Shown here: positions 47,595 through 55,962 of the stretch, piece by piece
Position numbering within the stretch: the first letter of the stretch is position 1
Layout: each line of letters opens with the position of its first letter
Assembly: GCF_001681715.1 (NCBI RefSeq)
Contig: NZ_LNWY01000014.1
Coordinates: forward strand, 124,001 to 188,000
Direction: 5' to 3'
Length of the DNA: 64,000 nt
Source: Tritonibacter mobilis
Lineage (GTDB): Bacteria > Pseudomonadota > Alphaproteobacteria > Rhodobacterales > Rhodobacteraceae
Program-made: the position numbers and the translations under genes
Notes under the pieces: model-generated
What the model was told of the DNA's origin: nothing
Databases searched by the model: none
Seen by the model: the letters and a program-made list of their open reading frames with translations, nothing else

Positions 47595-49676
47595 TTAGCT
47601 GGCGTCGGTGCCGTAACAGAGACCCGCAGGGTGGCGCAGAACATAATCCGCGTCCTGCATGGTCACGATACGCAGGCGCCCGCGACGGCTGTGTGTGTAG
47701 GGGTCGACGGTGATATCGAGACCACCCCACATGCCCACCAGAACATTACCGAAATCACCATGGAACACGTCGCCGTTTGCGATCTGGTTCGTGACTTCGC
47801 CGCGATAGCCGTTGACGGTGTTGTCGCTTTCCCAGATCGGAGCGCCGTTGGTGCCGTCGAATTTCTGGGTGCTCTTGAAATGGCCGCGCATTTTCGCGTT
47901 CTGCACATAGGCCATACGGTTCACGTCAGCATTGGCGGCAGCGATATCGCTTTCCATCTGGATCACTTCGGCCCAGGTCGGCATTGCAACGCCGCCACCA
48001 GATCCGGCCCCCGCAAAATCCACCACGTTCACGCCGTTTGTATTGGCAATCCCAAGCGGCTGATCGTCGGTGCCAGTGCCATAGAATCCGGCCAGATCCA
48101 GCTTTGACGCCAAGGCGAGGGCAAGGTCACTGCGCACAAGCGCCTCGATATCCATGCTCGACTGTTTCAAGGTGCGGCGGGTAATCTCGGAATAGGCTGC
48201 GACGGTCTTCGGCGAAAACTGGCGCTGCCCGAGGCTCAAAAGGTCCTCTGCCGCCTCGTCGTCCTCTCCGATCCAGTAGCCTGCGGCGCCGCCTTCTTGC
48301 GTCGGAATATCCGGATTTCCCACCAGCCCCATCAACGGCGTCGCGAGCTGCAACAAGATCGTACGCGCACGCAACATCTGAATAAAACTCTGCGTCAGCA
48401 GCGGATTTGCGATGGTGTTGCCGCCGGTGTCCGCCGCTGTGGCCCCGCCACTGCCCGTGTTGAGCGGCGCGCGCATCAACACATCCATCGGCACCATGAC
48501 ACCCTGTGCATCACGGCCCTGCGCCTCCGCAGCCGCGTCGGACACCTCGAACTCGAACGCTGCGGCTTCCTGCGCGCTGCGGTCTGTCGGATTCGCCAGC
48601 GCCCGGATCGCGCGCAGGAAAGAGAATTGCTCGGTTTCGCTATCGGTCAGGCCGATGCCGGAACGTTCGGACAGCTGGCGGTCCTGAGTGCTGCGCTGGT
48701 GCAGGTGGTCCAGCAGCCGTTCGCGCATATCGGACACACCATGGCGACCGGCGATCATTTCGGTTGCGAGATCCGGCGCACCGTATTCGCGGCCCAACTC
48801 GGTCAGCTCACGCACGCGGGCCGCTTCCTGTTCTTGGGCGCGCTGCACAATCGCAGTTTCCGCCGCGCCTGCGCGTTCGAGCACCTCGATCACTTCGATG
48901 ATCTGATCGTTTTCGTCGACCTTTGCCCGGACAAGATTGCCCTCGGCGTCGCGGGTGATGATGGTTTTCATCTGTGTTTCCCTTTGTCCTGTATCGTTGG
49001 GCTCGGCCACCGCGCCCGCATTCTCTCCGCCAGTTTGCCGGGCTTCTGCACCGCCTGCCTCTGGCGGATTTTCCAATCCCCGACCGATGCCGACGGTCGG
49101 ATCAGCTGGCACCGGCACAACCGAAATCTCGAACGGCTCCCAGCGCGTGACCGTGACAAGGTTTGGCTGACCTTCCCGAATTTCCTCGCTGATCGTGATC
49201 ACCCGATAGCCAACCGAGACGTGCTGCCGAATGCCATCGACAATGTCTTGAAAGATCTCGTTGGCGCGGGCGCTCTTGCCGAACCGCACGACAGCGCGCC
49301 CGACGCCGTCGGAATCGACGCGCGCACTTTGCACAACGCCGACCTGATCGTCCCAATTGTGCCCGACCAATACCGCCCCGCCGTCGAGCAGACGGTCGAG
49401 AACCACGGCATCGGCGTCATGGGAAAGCACCTCATCGCCAAACCAGCGCCGCACCGGCGTCGTGCTCGAGAACGCAAGTTCGACCGTGCGCGCCTCGACG
49501 TTGATCTCGCGCACCTCACCCATGCGGCGCATGGCACCGCCTTCTCCCCGCGCGTTGATTTGCTCGGCAGTGACTTCCCGGGTCAAAGACCGCCCGATAA
49601 CATCACTCGCCTTTGTCGGGGTCTGGGTCGGCGTCTGGATCGGTTTCTCCGGTGCCGGTTTTGGCTGGCTGTCCAC
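47595..49676 (-). CDS. Prohead protease - major capsid fusion protein
   Basis: A 693-aa fusion. Residues about 50-200 are an HK97-type S78 protease with catalytic-looking His106 (LVGHNWDD) and Ser154 (HVSVGYRV). After a low-complexity linker, residues about 236-693 hold a scaffold-like coiled coil and an HK97-fold major capsid protein (TPLMGLVGNPDIPTQEGGAA; RRTLKQSSMDIEALVRSDLA). The start is GTG with AGGAGGG seven bases upstream and overlaps the portal gene by 74 bp. An internal ATG at residue 236 (48971) with GGGA upstream could yield a separate capsid chain. Confidence 0.92.
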   Translation of the reverse strand: MDSQPKPAPEKPIQTPTQTPTKASDVIGRSLTREVTAEQINARGEGGAMRRMGEVREINVEARTVELAFSSTTPVRRWFGDEVLSHDADAVVLDRLLDGGAVLVGHNWDDQVGVVQSARVDSDGVGRAVVRFGKSARANEIFQDIVDGIRQHVSVGYRVITISEEIREGQPNLVTVTRWEPFEISVVPVPADPTVGIGRGLENPPEAGGAEARQTGGENAGAVAEPNDTGQRETQMKTIITRDAEGNLVRAKVDENDQIIEVIEVLERAGAAETAIVQRAQEQEAARVRELTELGREYGAPDLATEMIAGRHGVSDMRERLLDHLHQRSTQDRQLSERSGIGLTDSETEQFSFLRAIRALANPTDRSAQEAAAFEFEVSDAAAEAQGRDAQGVMVPMDVLMRAPLNTGSGGATAADTGGNTIANPLLTQSFIQMLRARTILLQLATPLMGLVGNPDIPTQEGGAAGYWIGEDDEAAEDLLSLGQRQFSPKTVAAYSEITRRTLKQSSMDIEALVRSDLALALASKLDLAGFYGTGTDDQPLGIANTNGVNVVDFAGAGSGGGVAMPTWAEVIQMESDIAAANADVNRMAYVQNAKMRGHFKSTQKFDGTNGAPIWESDNTVNGYRGEVTNQIANGDVFHGDFGNVLVGMWGGLDITVDPYTHSRRGRLRIVTMQDADYVLRHPAGLCYGTDAS
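49058..49074 (+). repeat. CCTCTGGCGG-type dispersed motif (one of six)
   Basis: The motif CCTCTGGCGGATTTTCC. Near-identical copies lie at 40613-40628, 44393-44408, 51824-51839 and 55883-55899 on the plus strand and at 61913-61929 on the minus strand. All are inside the prophage, in both coding and non-coding sequence. Confidence 0.6.
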
Positions 49677-51213
49677 TGCCCTGCCCTCCTTTTGATTTTG
49701 CTGTGATCAAGGCCTCAATCACGTTCTCGGGGATCTTCGCCTCACGCATCGCCGCGATATCGGCGGCAATCTCGGCATAGACTTCGCGCGGGTCGCGCCC
49801 GCGCTCGCGGATCACCTGGCCGCGCGACTTGAACAGATTATCGACGGCGTCGGTGTCGGCCTTCACGTCTTTTGCAGGATCAATCCACTGCCAGCGGCGC
49901 GCCTGAAACGTCACCGCGAGGAATTTCGACCGCTTGCCCGCCGGAAGCGGTGAGCCGTTTTGCAGCGTGATTTTCTGTTGCAACAGCGCATGGGCGAGCC
50001 AACGCTCATATATCGGCAGGGCAAAGGCCTCGATCAGGCTCTCTTGCAGCTCCATCCATTGATCGCGCTCACTCAGAACGCCATGCCGGATGCTCGACAG
50101 GTTCACCCCCTCGAGGTCATTGGCAAGATCGTTGTAGGCAACGCCCAGACCGGTCGCGACACCGCGCAGCATGTGTTTTGAGAACACCTGCATTTCACCG
50201 TTTGGATACCCGGTTTCCACCCGTTTCAGGCGGGCGCCCGCTGGCAATTGGTGGTAGACGCCGCTTTCGCTTTCCAGCTCGATATCGACAAGACTGCCGT
50301 CTTCGTTCTGAATTTCTTCGTCATCGATGTCCGGGCCCATGCCCTCGGCCCACTCGATCACGCCAACCTTGTTCGCGCCTTCACGGGCATTATTGAGGGC
50401 GCTTTTCTCAAACTCGCCCAGCTGACGCATCCGCAGCAACGCCGTCGCCATCCACGGCAAGCCGCGTTTCTGGCCTACAAAATCCTCTTCAAACCAGTGA
50501 ATGATTTCATCGGCGGGCACGCGTAGAAACGCCCGGCCGGAATAGTGATAATCCGCCTGCGACTGATCCAGAGTCGTGAAGTAGTAGGCCACCGGTCGGC
50601 CCATCTTGGTATATTCGATGCCGGCACGGACAAACCCGCCACCGGGGCGCCGATCTTCGTCGAAATCCACCGGGCACAGAACCGGATCGAGGACCTGCAA
50701 CGCAAAGCCCCACGGGCCTGCATCAGCCCCATAGACCATGCGCACCATGAACTCGCCGTCGGTGCAAAGCCCGTTGACGATTGTTTTCTGGATCTGGCGA
50801 AAGGTGCGGCGCCCCTTCACATCGCAATTCATGGCCTGGCACCATGTGCGCCAGGCGGTCTCGATTGCCTTGTTTGCCCCGGCATCCAGGGCATCGCCCA
50901 AATCCGTAGCCTGAGCCTGGAGCACAAGCCCCTTTTGCCCGATCAGGTTGCGCCGGGCGCTGGCTTTGAATGCCTTGGCATAATCGTTGTTCGCCGACTG
51001 CTCGCGCGACCGCGCCACCAGCACGCGCCAGTTACGGCGAATGATTTGATCCGCCGGCATTGGTGCATTGGTCCAACCGCTCGTCATGCGGTCGGTCTCT
51101 GCGGCGGCGAACATACGTTGGCCACGACGCCGCGGCACCGTAAGCATCGGAGGCGGCTTGCGCCCCGGTTCCGGCGCAACAGGATCTTCGCGTCTGAACA
51201 GCCGCCCGATCAT
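49603..51213 (-). CDS. Lambda-type portal protein
   Basis: A 536-aa portal of the lambda gpB family. Hallmarks: NNDYAKAFKASARRNLIGQK, DPVLCPVDFDEDRRPGGGFV, FLRVPADEIIHWFEEDFVGQ and LGVAYNDLANDLEGVNLSSI. The portal forms the dodecameric DNA channel at one capsid vertex. The C-terminus is an acidic Asp/Pro-rich tail. It overlaps both neighbours, as in lambda. Confidence 0.95.
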   Translation of the reverse strand: MIGRLFRREDPVAPEPGRKPPPMLTVPRRRGQRMFAAAETDRMTSGWTNAPMPADQIIRRNWRVLVARSREQSANNDYAKAFKASARRNLIGQKGLVLQAQATDLGDALDAGANKAIETAWRTWCQAMNCDVKGRRTFRQIQKTIVNGLCTDGEFMVRMVYGADAGPWGFALQVLDPVLCPVDFDEDRRPGGGFVRAGIEYTKMGRPVAYYFTTLDQSQADYHYSGRAFLRVPADEIIHWFEEDFVGQKRGLPWMATALLRMRQLGEFEKSALNNAREGANKVGVIEWAEGMGPDIDDEEIQNEDGSLVDIELESESGVYHQLPAGARLKRVETGYPNGEMQVFSKHMLRGVATGLGVAYNDLANDLEGVNLSSIRHGVLSERDQWMELQESLIEAFALPIYERWLAHALLQQKITLQNGSPLPAGKRSKFLAVTFQARRWQWIDPAKDVKADTDAVDNLFKSRGQVIRERGRDPREVYAEIAADIAAMREAKIPENVIEALITAKSKGGQGSGQPAKTGTGETDPDADPDPDKGE

Positions 51214-51737
51214 GTCAAACGCACCTTTATCGAGCGCCCGAAACCACCACGTCGCCGCGTCTTCTTGGCTGCCAGCTCAGTGCGATACTGGTTGCGCAAT
51301 TTCACCAACTCAGACAACGGTGTGCGTTGCAGGGATCGGTTGTTGATGGTGTAGCTCTGCTGGTCGATAGTCGCGCGGTTTTCGATCACCGCCTCGATTG
51401 CGTCCAGCACCTTGCGCACGTGATCGCGACTGTCAAAACCCTGCGCCTGTGCCGCGATATCCTGGCCGATCAAAACCTCGCCCTGCGCGACCTGCTGCAC
51501 ATCGCTGCCGTCGGTCGCACGGATCACATAAGCATAGCGCCCCGGTGCCCAATCCTTTGTAACCGTGGCCGCCGCTTCGAATGCATGGGCTGACCCGGTC
51601 GCGATGCTTTCCAGGTCAATTGTCCCCGGCCCCCGCAAGAACAGGGTCAAACCCCATTCAGGCGCCGGATAATGCGGCTGCTCGACGACGGCCCGAAAAG
51701 TCAACCCAGCCCCGATTTCGTTTGGAATGTCGCCCAC
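51210..51737 (-). CDS. Phage head protein with gpW-like C-terminus
   Basis: A 175-aa protein. The N-terminal half (residues about 10-90) is beta-rich, with PAPEWGLTLFLRGPGTIDLE. The C-terminal part, QQSYTINNRSLQRTPLSELV followed by KLRNQYRTELAAKKTRRRG, resembles lambda gpW-type head-completion proteins. It sits between terminase and portal, where lambda has gpW. The fused N-terminal domain is unlike lambda gpW, which is only 68 aa. Confidence 0.7.
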   Translation of the reverse strand: MGDIPNEIGAGLTFRAVVEQPHYPAPEWGLTLFLRGPGTIDLESIATGSAHAFEAAATVTKDWAPGRYAYVIRATDGSDVQQVAQGEVLIGQDIAAQAQGFDSRDHVRKVLDAIEAVIENRATIDQQSYTINNRSLQRTPLSELVKLRNQYRTELAAKKTRRRGGFGRSIKVRLT

Positions 51738-51749
51738 GCTTCGCCCCGC

Positions 51750-53711
51750 CTAGTGCCTGCGGCGGCGCTTCTTCGCTGCCCAGCCGCGCTTTTTGACAGG
51801 TTGCCGGGTTTCCGGCTCTGGTTCCTCTGGCGGATTTCCTTCTGCCGTAGCCTCTGTCGGCGCGACCGGATCGGCGGCGGTGTCTTCGATCTCCGCCTCG
51901 ATCTCATGGTCCTGTGGATGCAGGGCCTCGACCAGACGTTTCACGTTCGGGCGCAAAATCCGCAGCGCGGCATAGGCATAGACGCGACAGTCAAAGGCTT
52001 CGTTGCGCGGGCGCACATTGTGCCATTCCCGCACGGCGAACCCCTTCACATAGCGGGTGCGCAGAGCCTCGGCGGTGAACATGTCGAACCATGCCGGATC
52101 GCGATGTTCTGGAAAATGGCAGTGACCCGGCCCCGGATCTTTGATCCGCGCCCGCTGGGCAACCACCGCTTTCGCCTCATCAACACCGACAGAGTGCAGA
52201 TAGACCGGACGTGTTCCGCGCTGCTTTATTTTCGACGGCGCGGTCACGATAGGACGGCCCCAACCGCCAACACCCTTGATCGCCCAGACCTTGCGGCCCA
52301 GCCGCTTGCGCGCGTAGTCATAGGCCGCTTGCGTGCGCCCGCCCTCACCGCCGGTATCGAGGCACGCCGCAGAGATCCGCAACTCGGCGCCGCTCTCATG
52401 TTGCCATGTTTCCGACAGCAGAGCGTCCAGTTCGTCCCATACATCCTGTTGCAGAGGATCGCCCCAGAGCGTTTTGTAATCGACAGACCAGGACTCCTCT
52501 CCCAGCCCCCAGGCAACGATTTCCACCTCGAGCCGGTCATTCTGCATGTCGATCCCGGCAGTGAGTACGCCTGCCCCCATCGGCACCGGTGCCGCGAATT
52601 TCGCGGCACGCGCCATCAAGACCGACGCCTCAAGCTTGTCGCCCTCTTCTTCCCATGTTTGGGCCAGGGACACGTTCACAAAGGTTTGCAGATCCCCCGC
52701 CGCCCTTTTTTCGAGGAAGGATTGCACAATATCCTCGAGCCGCCGAAAGCAGGAATACAGCTCAGACAGATGATAGGACGCATGACCGCGAAACGGCTTC
52801 GTCGCGATCCAGCCACCGCCCTCGCGCTCTGCGTTGCGGATCGCGGCGCAGCGCTCGCCGTCGCTCCACACCGTGCCGCAGCCGTCACCAGCGCACAGAT
52901 AGCCGGCTGTTTCGGCGAGGTGCACACCGTCGGCATCTTTGGACCAGGTCACCTGCGACCAGTCCAGCTTTTGCAGGTGGCCGCAATGCGGGCAGCGCAC
53001 ATAGAAATACCGCTGGTCGCCCTGATCAAAGGCCTTTTCGATCCAGCTGCCGCCCTTGATCGTCGGCGTGCTGATTTCCAGCAAGAGCCGCTGATCGCCA
53101 AAGGTCGCCGCCCGCTGCCACAACAGGCCGACCGGGTGGCCCTCATTGGTCCGGTCATAGCCGTCTGTCTCGTCGCAGACGATAAACGGCGCTGACCGGC
53201 CCCGCATGGTTTTGGGCGATCCCGACCAACTGAACATAAGGAACCCGCCGGGGTAGCTCTTCATTCGCTGATTGTTGACGCCATGCCGCGCCCGGGGCTT
53301 GGCGAGCACCTCGGCCAAGCCGTCGTTTTCCTCGACCAGCGGATTAAATTTGGTCTCGAGCCACGTCGTCAAGTCGCCTTGGCTGGGCTGCATCATCATT
53401 TGGGAAACAGGATTGAACCCGATCCGAAACGCCTGTGCGGCAAGCGCGGTCTGCGTCTTGCCAACCTGCGCGCCCCACATGAGCGAGATCCGATTGCAGC
53501 GCGGATCTGCCGTCATGTCGATGACTTCGCGCTGATACGGCGCGTTATCGAACCGCATCGGCCCCGGCACCGCATTGCCGATGGGAATTTTGATATTCTG
53601 TTCGGCCCACTCCGACGGCTTTAGGTCAGGTGGCGGGCGCAAAAACGCCCGGGCGCGCCGGGTGCTGCGGACAAGCGCCCGCGCATTGGAGAAATCAGCC
53701 CGGGCGTTCAC
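51750..53711 (-). CDS. Terminase large subunit (GpA family)
   Basis: A 653-aa packaging motor-nuclease of the lambda GpA family. The ATPase domain has the Walker-A-like MWGAQVGKTQ (residues about 79-87) and Walker-B-like FIVCDETDG. A zinc-finger pair follows (CPHCGHLQKLDW and CAGDGCGTVW). The C-terminal half is the nuclease, with GVLTAGIDMQNDRLEVEIVA and the conserved CLDTGGEGGRTQAAYDYARK. It overlaps the small subunit gene by four bases. Confidence 0.96.
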   Translation of the reverse strand: MNARADFSNARALVRSTRRARAFLRPPPDLKPSEWAEQNIKIPIGNAVPGPMRFDNAPYQREVIDMTADPRCNRISLMWGAQVGKTQTALAAQAFRIGFNPVSQMMMQPSQGDLTTWLETKFNPLVEENDGLAEVLAKPRARHGVNNQRMKSYPGGFLMFSWSGSPKTMRGRSAPFIVCDETDGYDRTNEGHPVGLLWQRAATFGDQRLLLEISTPTIKGGSWIEKAFDQGDQRYFYVRCPHCGHLQKLDWSQVTWSKDADGVHLAETAGYLCAGDGCGTVWSDGERCAAIRNAEREGGGWIATKPFRGHASYHLSELYSCFRRLEDIVQSFLEKRAAGDLQTFVNVSLAQTWEEEGDKLEASVLMARAAKFAAPVPMGAGVLTAGIDMQNDRLEVEIVAWGLGEESWSVDYKTLWGDPLQQDVWDELDALLSETWQHESGAELRISAACLDTGGEGGRTQAAYDYARKRLGRKVWAIKGVGGWGRPIVTAPSKIKQRGTRPVYLHSVGVDEAKAVVAQRARIKDPGPGHCHFPEHRDPAWFDMFTAEALRTRYVKGFAVREWHNVRPRNEAFDCRVYAYAALRILRPNVKRLVEALHPQDHEIEAEIEDTAADPVAPTEATAEGNPPEEPEPETRQPVKKRGWAAKKRRRRH

Positions 53712-54268
53712 TCACTGTTCGCCCCCTCGTCGTCGTCTTCCTCGTCGTCTTCGACCTCAAGATCGGTTTCGTGGATCAGGTCGGAATCCGACAGAACCAG
53801 GAGGATCTGATCAACTTCGTCGATCAGCACCTCTTTCATCTTGGTCTCGTCGCTCTCGCCGATCAGGCGCCGCGCGGCACGGCTGGGCAGCACATTGCGA
53901 AATCCCGCCCGCACTTCGCCAAATGCCTTTGTCATCGCGCGGTCAAATTGCTCGACGGGCACCAGCTCATTGCGCGCCTTCGACAGATCAAGCTCGGCTT
54001 GTTCGGTCTCGGCTCTCAGCTTGCGCAGGATCAATTCGTCTTTCGTGGCCGGGCCAGCCTCAACAGCCTGTGCGCGAATATCGTCGTCGCGCCAGTTCCG
54101 CACCTCGGCAGTGTTGAATTGCCAGGCGCGCCCACGCGCACCCCGCTGCATCACTGGGCAGCCACGGCGCACCCAATCGTCAATCGTCGGCAGCGACACG
54201 CCGTTGATATTGGCGAGGTCCGCCCGGTTTACTACCTGTCCTTTTGATTTCTTATTCTTGTCAGACAC
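53708..54268 (-). CDS. Terminase small subunit (Nu1-like)
   Basis: A 186-aa DNA-packaging recognition protein. Residues about 10-50 are a winged HTH of the Nu1 type (NRADLANINGVSLPTIDDWV, then RRGCPVMQRGARGRAWQFNT). A long helical region and a strongly acidic tail follow. GTG at 54268 has AAGGGG upstream and is preferred; an ATG at 54307 lacks a SD. The upstream region carries repeated GCCGAAATTTAT, possible binding sites. Confidence 0.88.
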   Translation of the reverse strand: MSDKNKKSKGQVVNRADLANINGVSLPTIDDWVRRGCPVMQRGARGRAWQFNTAEVRNWRDDDIRAQAVEAGPATKDELILRKLRAETEQAELDLSKARNELVPVEQFDRAMTKAFGEVRAGFRNVLPSRAARRLIGESDETKMKEVLIDEVDQILLVLSDSDLIHETDLEVEDDEEDDDEGANSE

Positions 54269-54282
54269 TTGAGGCCCCTTCG

Positions 54283-54418
54283 ATAAATTTCGGCCAAACC
54301 TCGGCATGGATGCCGACTTTATGTCTCAAAGCGATTTTGTCGTTCTCTCTCAATCGCTTGCGCGATCTATATAATAAACAACCCCATCGCCCGGCGGCAC
54401 GCACACATAAATTTCGGC
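54283..54418 (-). repeat. 12-bp direct repeats upstream of terminase (possible cos/cosB)
   Basis: GCCGAAATTTAT on the minus strand occurs at 54283-54294 and again at 54407-54418. The two flank an AT-rich stretch. Lambdoid phages keep cos and terminase-binding repeats at this position, so packaging-site function is plausible. Confidence 0.4.
54366..54380 (-). promoter_or_regulatory. Possible late promoter
   Basis: On the minus strand the sequence TTTATTATATAG offers good -10 hexamers (TATTAT or TATATA) with no clear -35. Promoters needing an activator such as Mor look like this. It would drive terminase and virion genes. Confidence 0.35.
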
Positions 54419-54439
54419 GCGTACGGCTACCCACAGACG

Positions 54440-54823
54440 TCACCCCCCAGGGAGGGACCCGCGAAAGGGTCTGATGATCAAAGCGAACAGCCCGGCGCCG
54501 ATCTGTCCTGGCGTCGGCAACAGCCAGCCCAACAGCGCCACAAGCAAGAGCCAAGGCGGCGGATCTTCGCGGACAATGATGGTCTGGACGCTCTCGGTCC
54601 TGACGCGCGTATCGCCCGTGCTCTGCTCTATGTCGCGTGCCTCTGTCGCCTCGATCCGCTGATCGCTGACGACGCTCTGTCCGACGGTCTGGGCATTGGT
54701 GCGCCCGGCCTGGACGTTCGTGGCAATGCTGGGTCTGCTGCCGATAGCCCCGCCTACGATCCCGGCAACCTTGGAACACGAGGCCAGAACTGCGCAGATC
54801 AACAGGAGGGACAGCCAGCGCAT
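54440..54823 (-). CDS. Lipoprotein with C-terminal TM, u-spanin candidate
   Basis: A 127-aa protein. The N-terminus MRWLSLLLICAVLASCSK is a lipoprotein signal with lipobox LASC (Cys16). A hydrophilic stretch (about 20-85) follows, and the C-terminus has a hydrophobic segment PPPWLLLVALLGWLLP. One lipid anchor in the outer membrane plus one inner-membrane helix is the layout of unimolecular spanins such as T1 gp11. Position right after the endolysin supports a lysis role. The start overlaps the endolysin stop. Confidence 0.65.
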   Translation of the reverse strand: MRWLSLLLICAVLASCSKVAGIVGGAIGSRPSIATNVQAGRTNAQTVGQSVVSDQRIEATEARDIEQSTGDTRVRTESVQTIIVREDPPPWLLLVALLGWLLPTPGQIGAGLFALIIRPFRGSLPGG

Positions 54824-55551
54824 CAGGTCAGCCCCTCTAAACAAAGAGCCTGTTTGCTATCGGCGCGGCGATTGGCGAGCCCACGCACACGTTGGCCACC
54901 TGCGATGACCCAGCGGCGCAGCTCATCACACGCGGCACGATACCGACCCGCATTGGCTAGCTGCATCATGGTAGAACGGCAAACCGACGGCACGCCCACG
55001 TTATAGGCCAATTCCAGCATGGAAGCTTGAACGCCTGGCGGAATGTTCGGGTTCGTCATGCAAGGACGGATCTCGGCATAGAAAGCTCGAACGTCACGCT
55101 CGAGCCGGTCGACACAATCGGCCATAGTCGCGGTCTCGCCCATCTGGACGCCGTGTGTGTCGCCAAAGCAAATCGTCGGCACGCCTACGATATCGCGGTA
55201 GGCCTCGAGCCTCACGCCTTCCCATTTGGCAATGAATGGTGTTGCCAGTGCAGCTACCAGCGCACCGACGCCAAGCCCGACCGCTGCCCGTGTTCGGATA
55301 GCACCGCTTGTGTCCCGCCGGAACTCTGCCAGCATGTCCGACAGCCCCGCCTGCGCCAGCAAACGCGCCGGAATTGCAAGCGCGTTGACCACCAACGCCC
55401 CCGCTGCAAACATCACTGGGTCAACACCCAACAGGTCCGGCGAAATCAACGAGAGGAATACCGGCACCGCCGACAGAAGACAGGCGAGGAAAATCAACTT
55501 GATCGACCACGCGCCTTTTGCGGTTTGTTTCCATTTTTGAATGAGTTGCAT
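54823..55551 (-). CDS. Endolysin (GH24 lysozyme) with N-terminal TM domain
   Basis: A 242-aa protein. Residues 1-85 contain two long hydrophobic helices (about 18-38 and 44-66) in a holin-like region. A third weakly hydrophobic segment (VGLGVGALVAALATPFIA, about 91-108) leads directly into the GH24 catalytic core: Glu111, Asp120 and Thr126 follow the E-x8-D-x5-T pattern of T4-type lysozymes. It degrades peptidoglycan. The third segment may be a signal-arrest-release anchor. AAGGAG lies eight bases before the ATG. Confidence 0.88.
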   Translation of the reverse strand: MQLIQKWKQTAKGAWSIKLIFLACLLSAVPVFLSLISPDLLGVDPVMFAAGALVVNALAIPARLLAQAGLSDMLAEFRRDTSGAIRTRAAVGLGVGALVAALATPFIAKWEGVRLEAYRDIVGVPTICFGDTHGVQMGETATMADCVDRLERDVRAFYAEIRPCMTNPNIPPGVQASMLELAYNVGVPSVCRSTMMQLANAGRYRAACDELRRWVIAGGQRVRGLANRRADSKQALCLEGLT

Positions 55552-55592
55552 GTCAAAATCTCCTTTTGCCCCAGTCAGGGGCATTGCCCCGG

Positions 55593-55829
55593 TTATCTGC
55601 GGTGAAGGATGTCGCGGATCTCGCGCACGTCTGTTCTGACGTCGGCGAGCGCCTCGCGGTCTTCGTCACGCTGCCGGTCGCGATCTTCCAGCGACCGTTG
55701 CAGCATTTCGATCTGCTTTTGATTGGTGAAGATACGGCGCACCAACCAGATACTGCCGGACGCCGCGCCGGTGATCGCAGTCACCACCAGCCCGGTGGAT
55801 GCCTGTTCAATGCGTTCAATAAGCGACAT
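55593..55829 (-). CDS. Small TM protein, holin candidate
   Basis: A 78-aa protein with one N-terminal hydrophobic helix (about residues 11-30, STGLVVTAITGAASGSIWLV) followed by a charged coiled coil (QIEMLQRSLEDRDRQRDEDR). Single-TM proteins with a charged tail next to an endolysin often act as holins or antiholins. Family membership is not certain. Its ribosome-binding site lies in a strong hairpin. Confidence 0.6.
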   Translation of the reverse strand: MSLIERIEQASTGLVVTAITGAASGSIWLVRRIFTNQKQIEMLQRSLEDRDRQRDEDREALADVRTDVREIRDILHRR

Positions 55830-55830
55830 G

Positions 55831-55867
55831 CGCGCGACCCTCTGCCCGTTTTGGGCAAGGTCGCGCG
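55831..55867 (-). promoter_or_regulatory. Hairpin enclosing the holin ribosome-binding site
   Basis: On the minus strand CGCGCGACC pairs with GGTCGCGCG (9 bp) around an inner GCCC/GGGC stem. The SD-like AGAGGG falls partly inside the second arm, and the stem ends one base before the holin ATG. Translation should be low unless the hairpin opens. Confidence 0.6.
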
Positions 55868-55962
55868 TTTAGGTTAGGGGATCCTCTGGCGGTTTTACCT
55901 TGACCGAGCCGCTATCACTTCAGCTCATTGACCGCCACTTGTAGCTGATCCGCAAAGTCTAT

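Noticed and set aside
48297-49706. A 469-aa rightward frame opposite the capsid gene
   Set aside because: It is an antisense shadow of a high-GC gene with biased third positions; the leftward frame has clear protease and capsid motifs.
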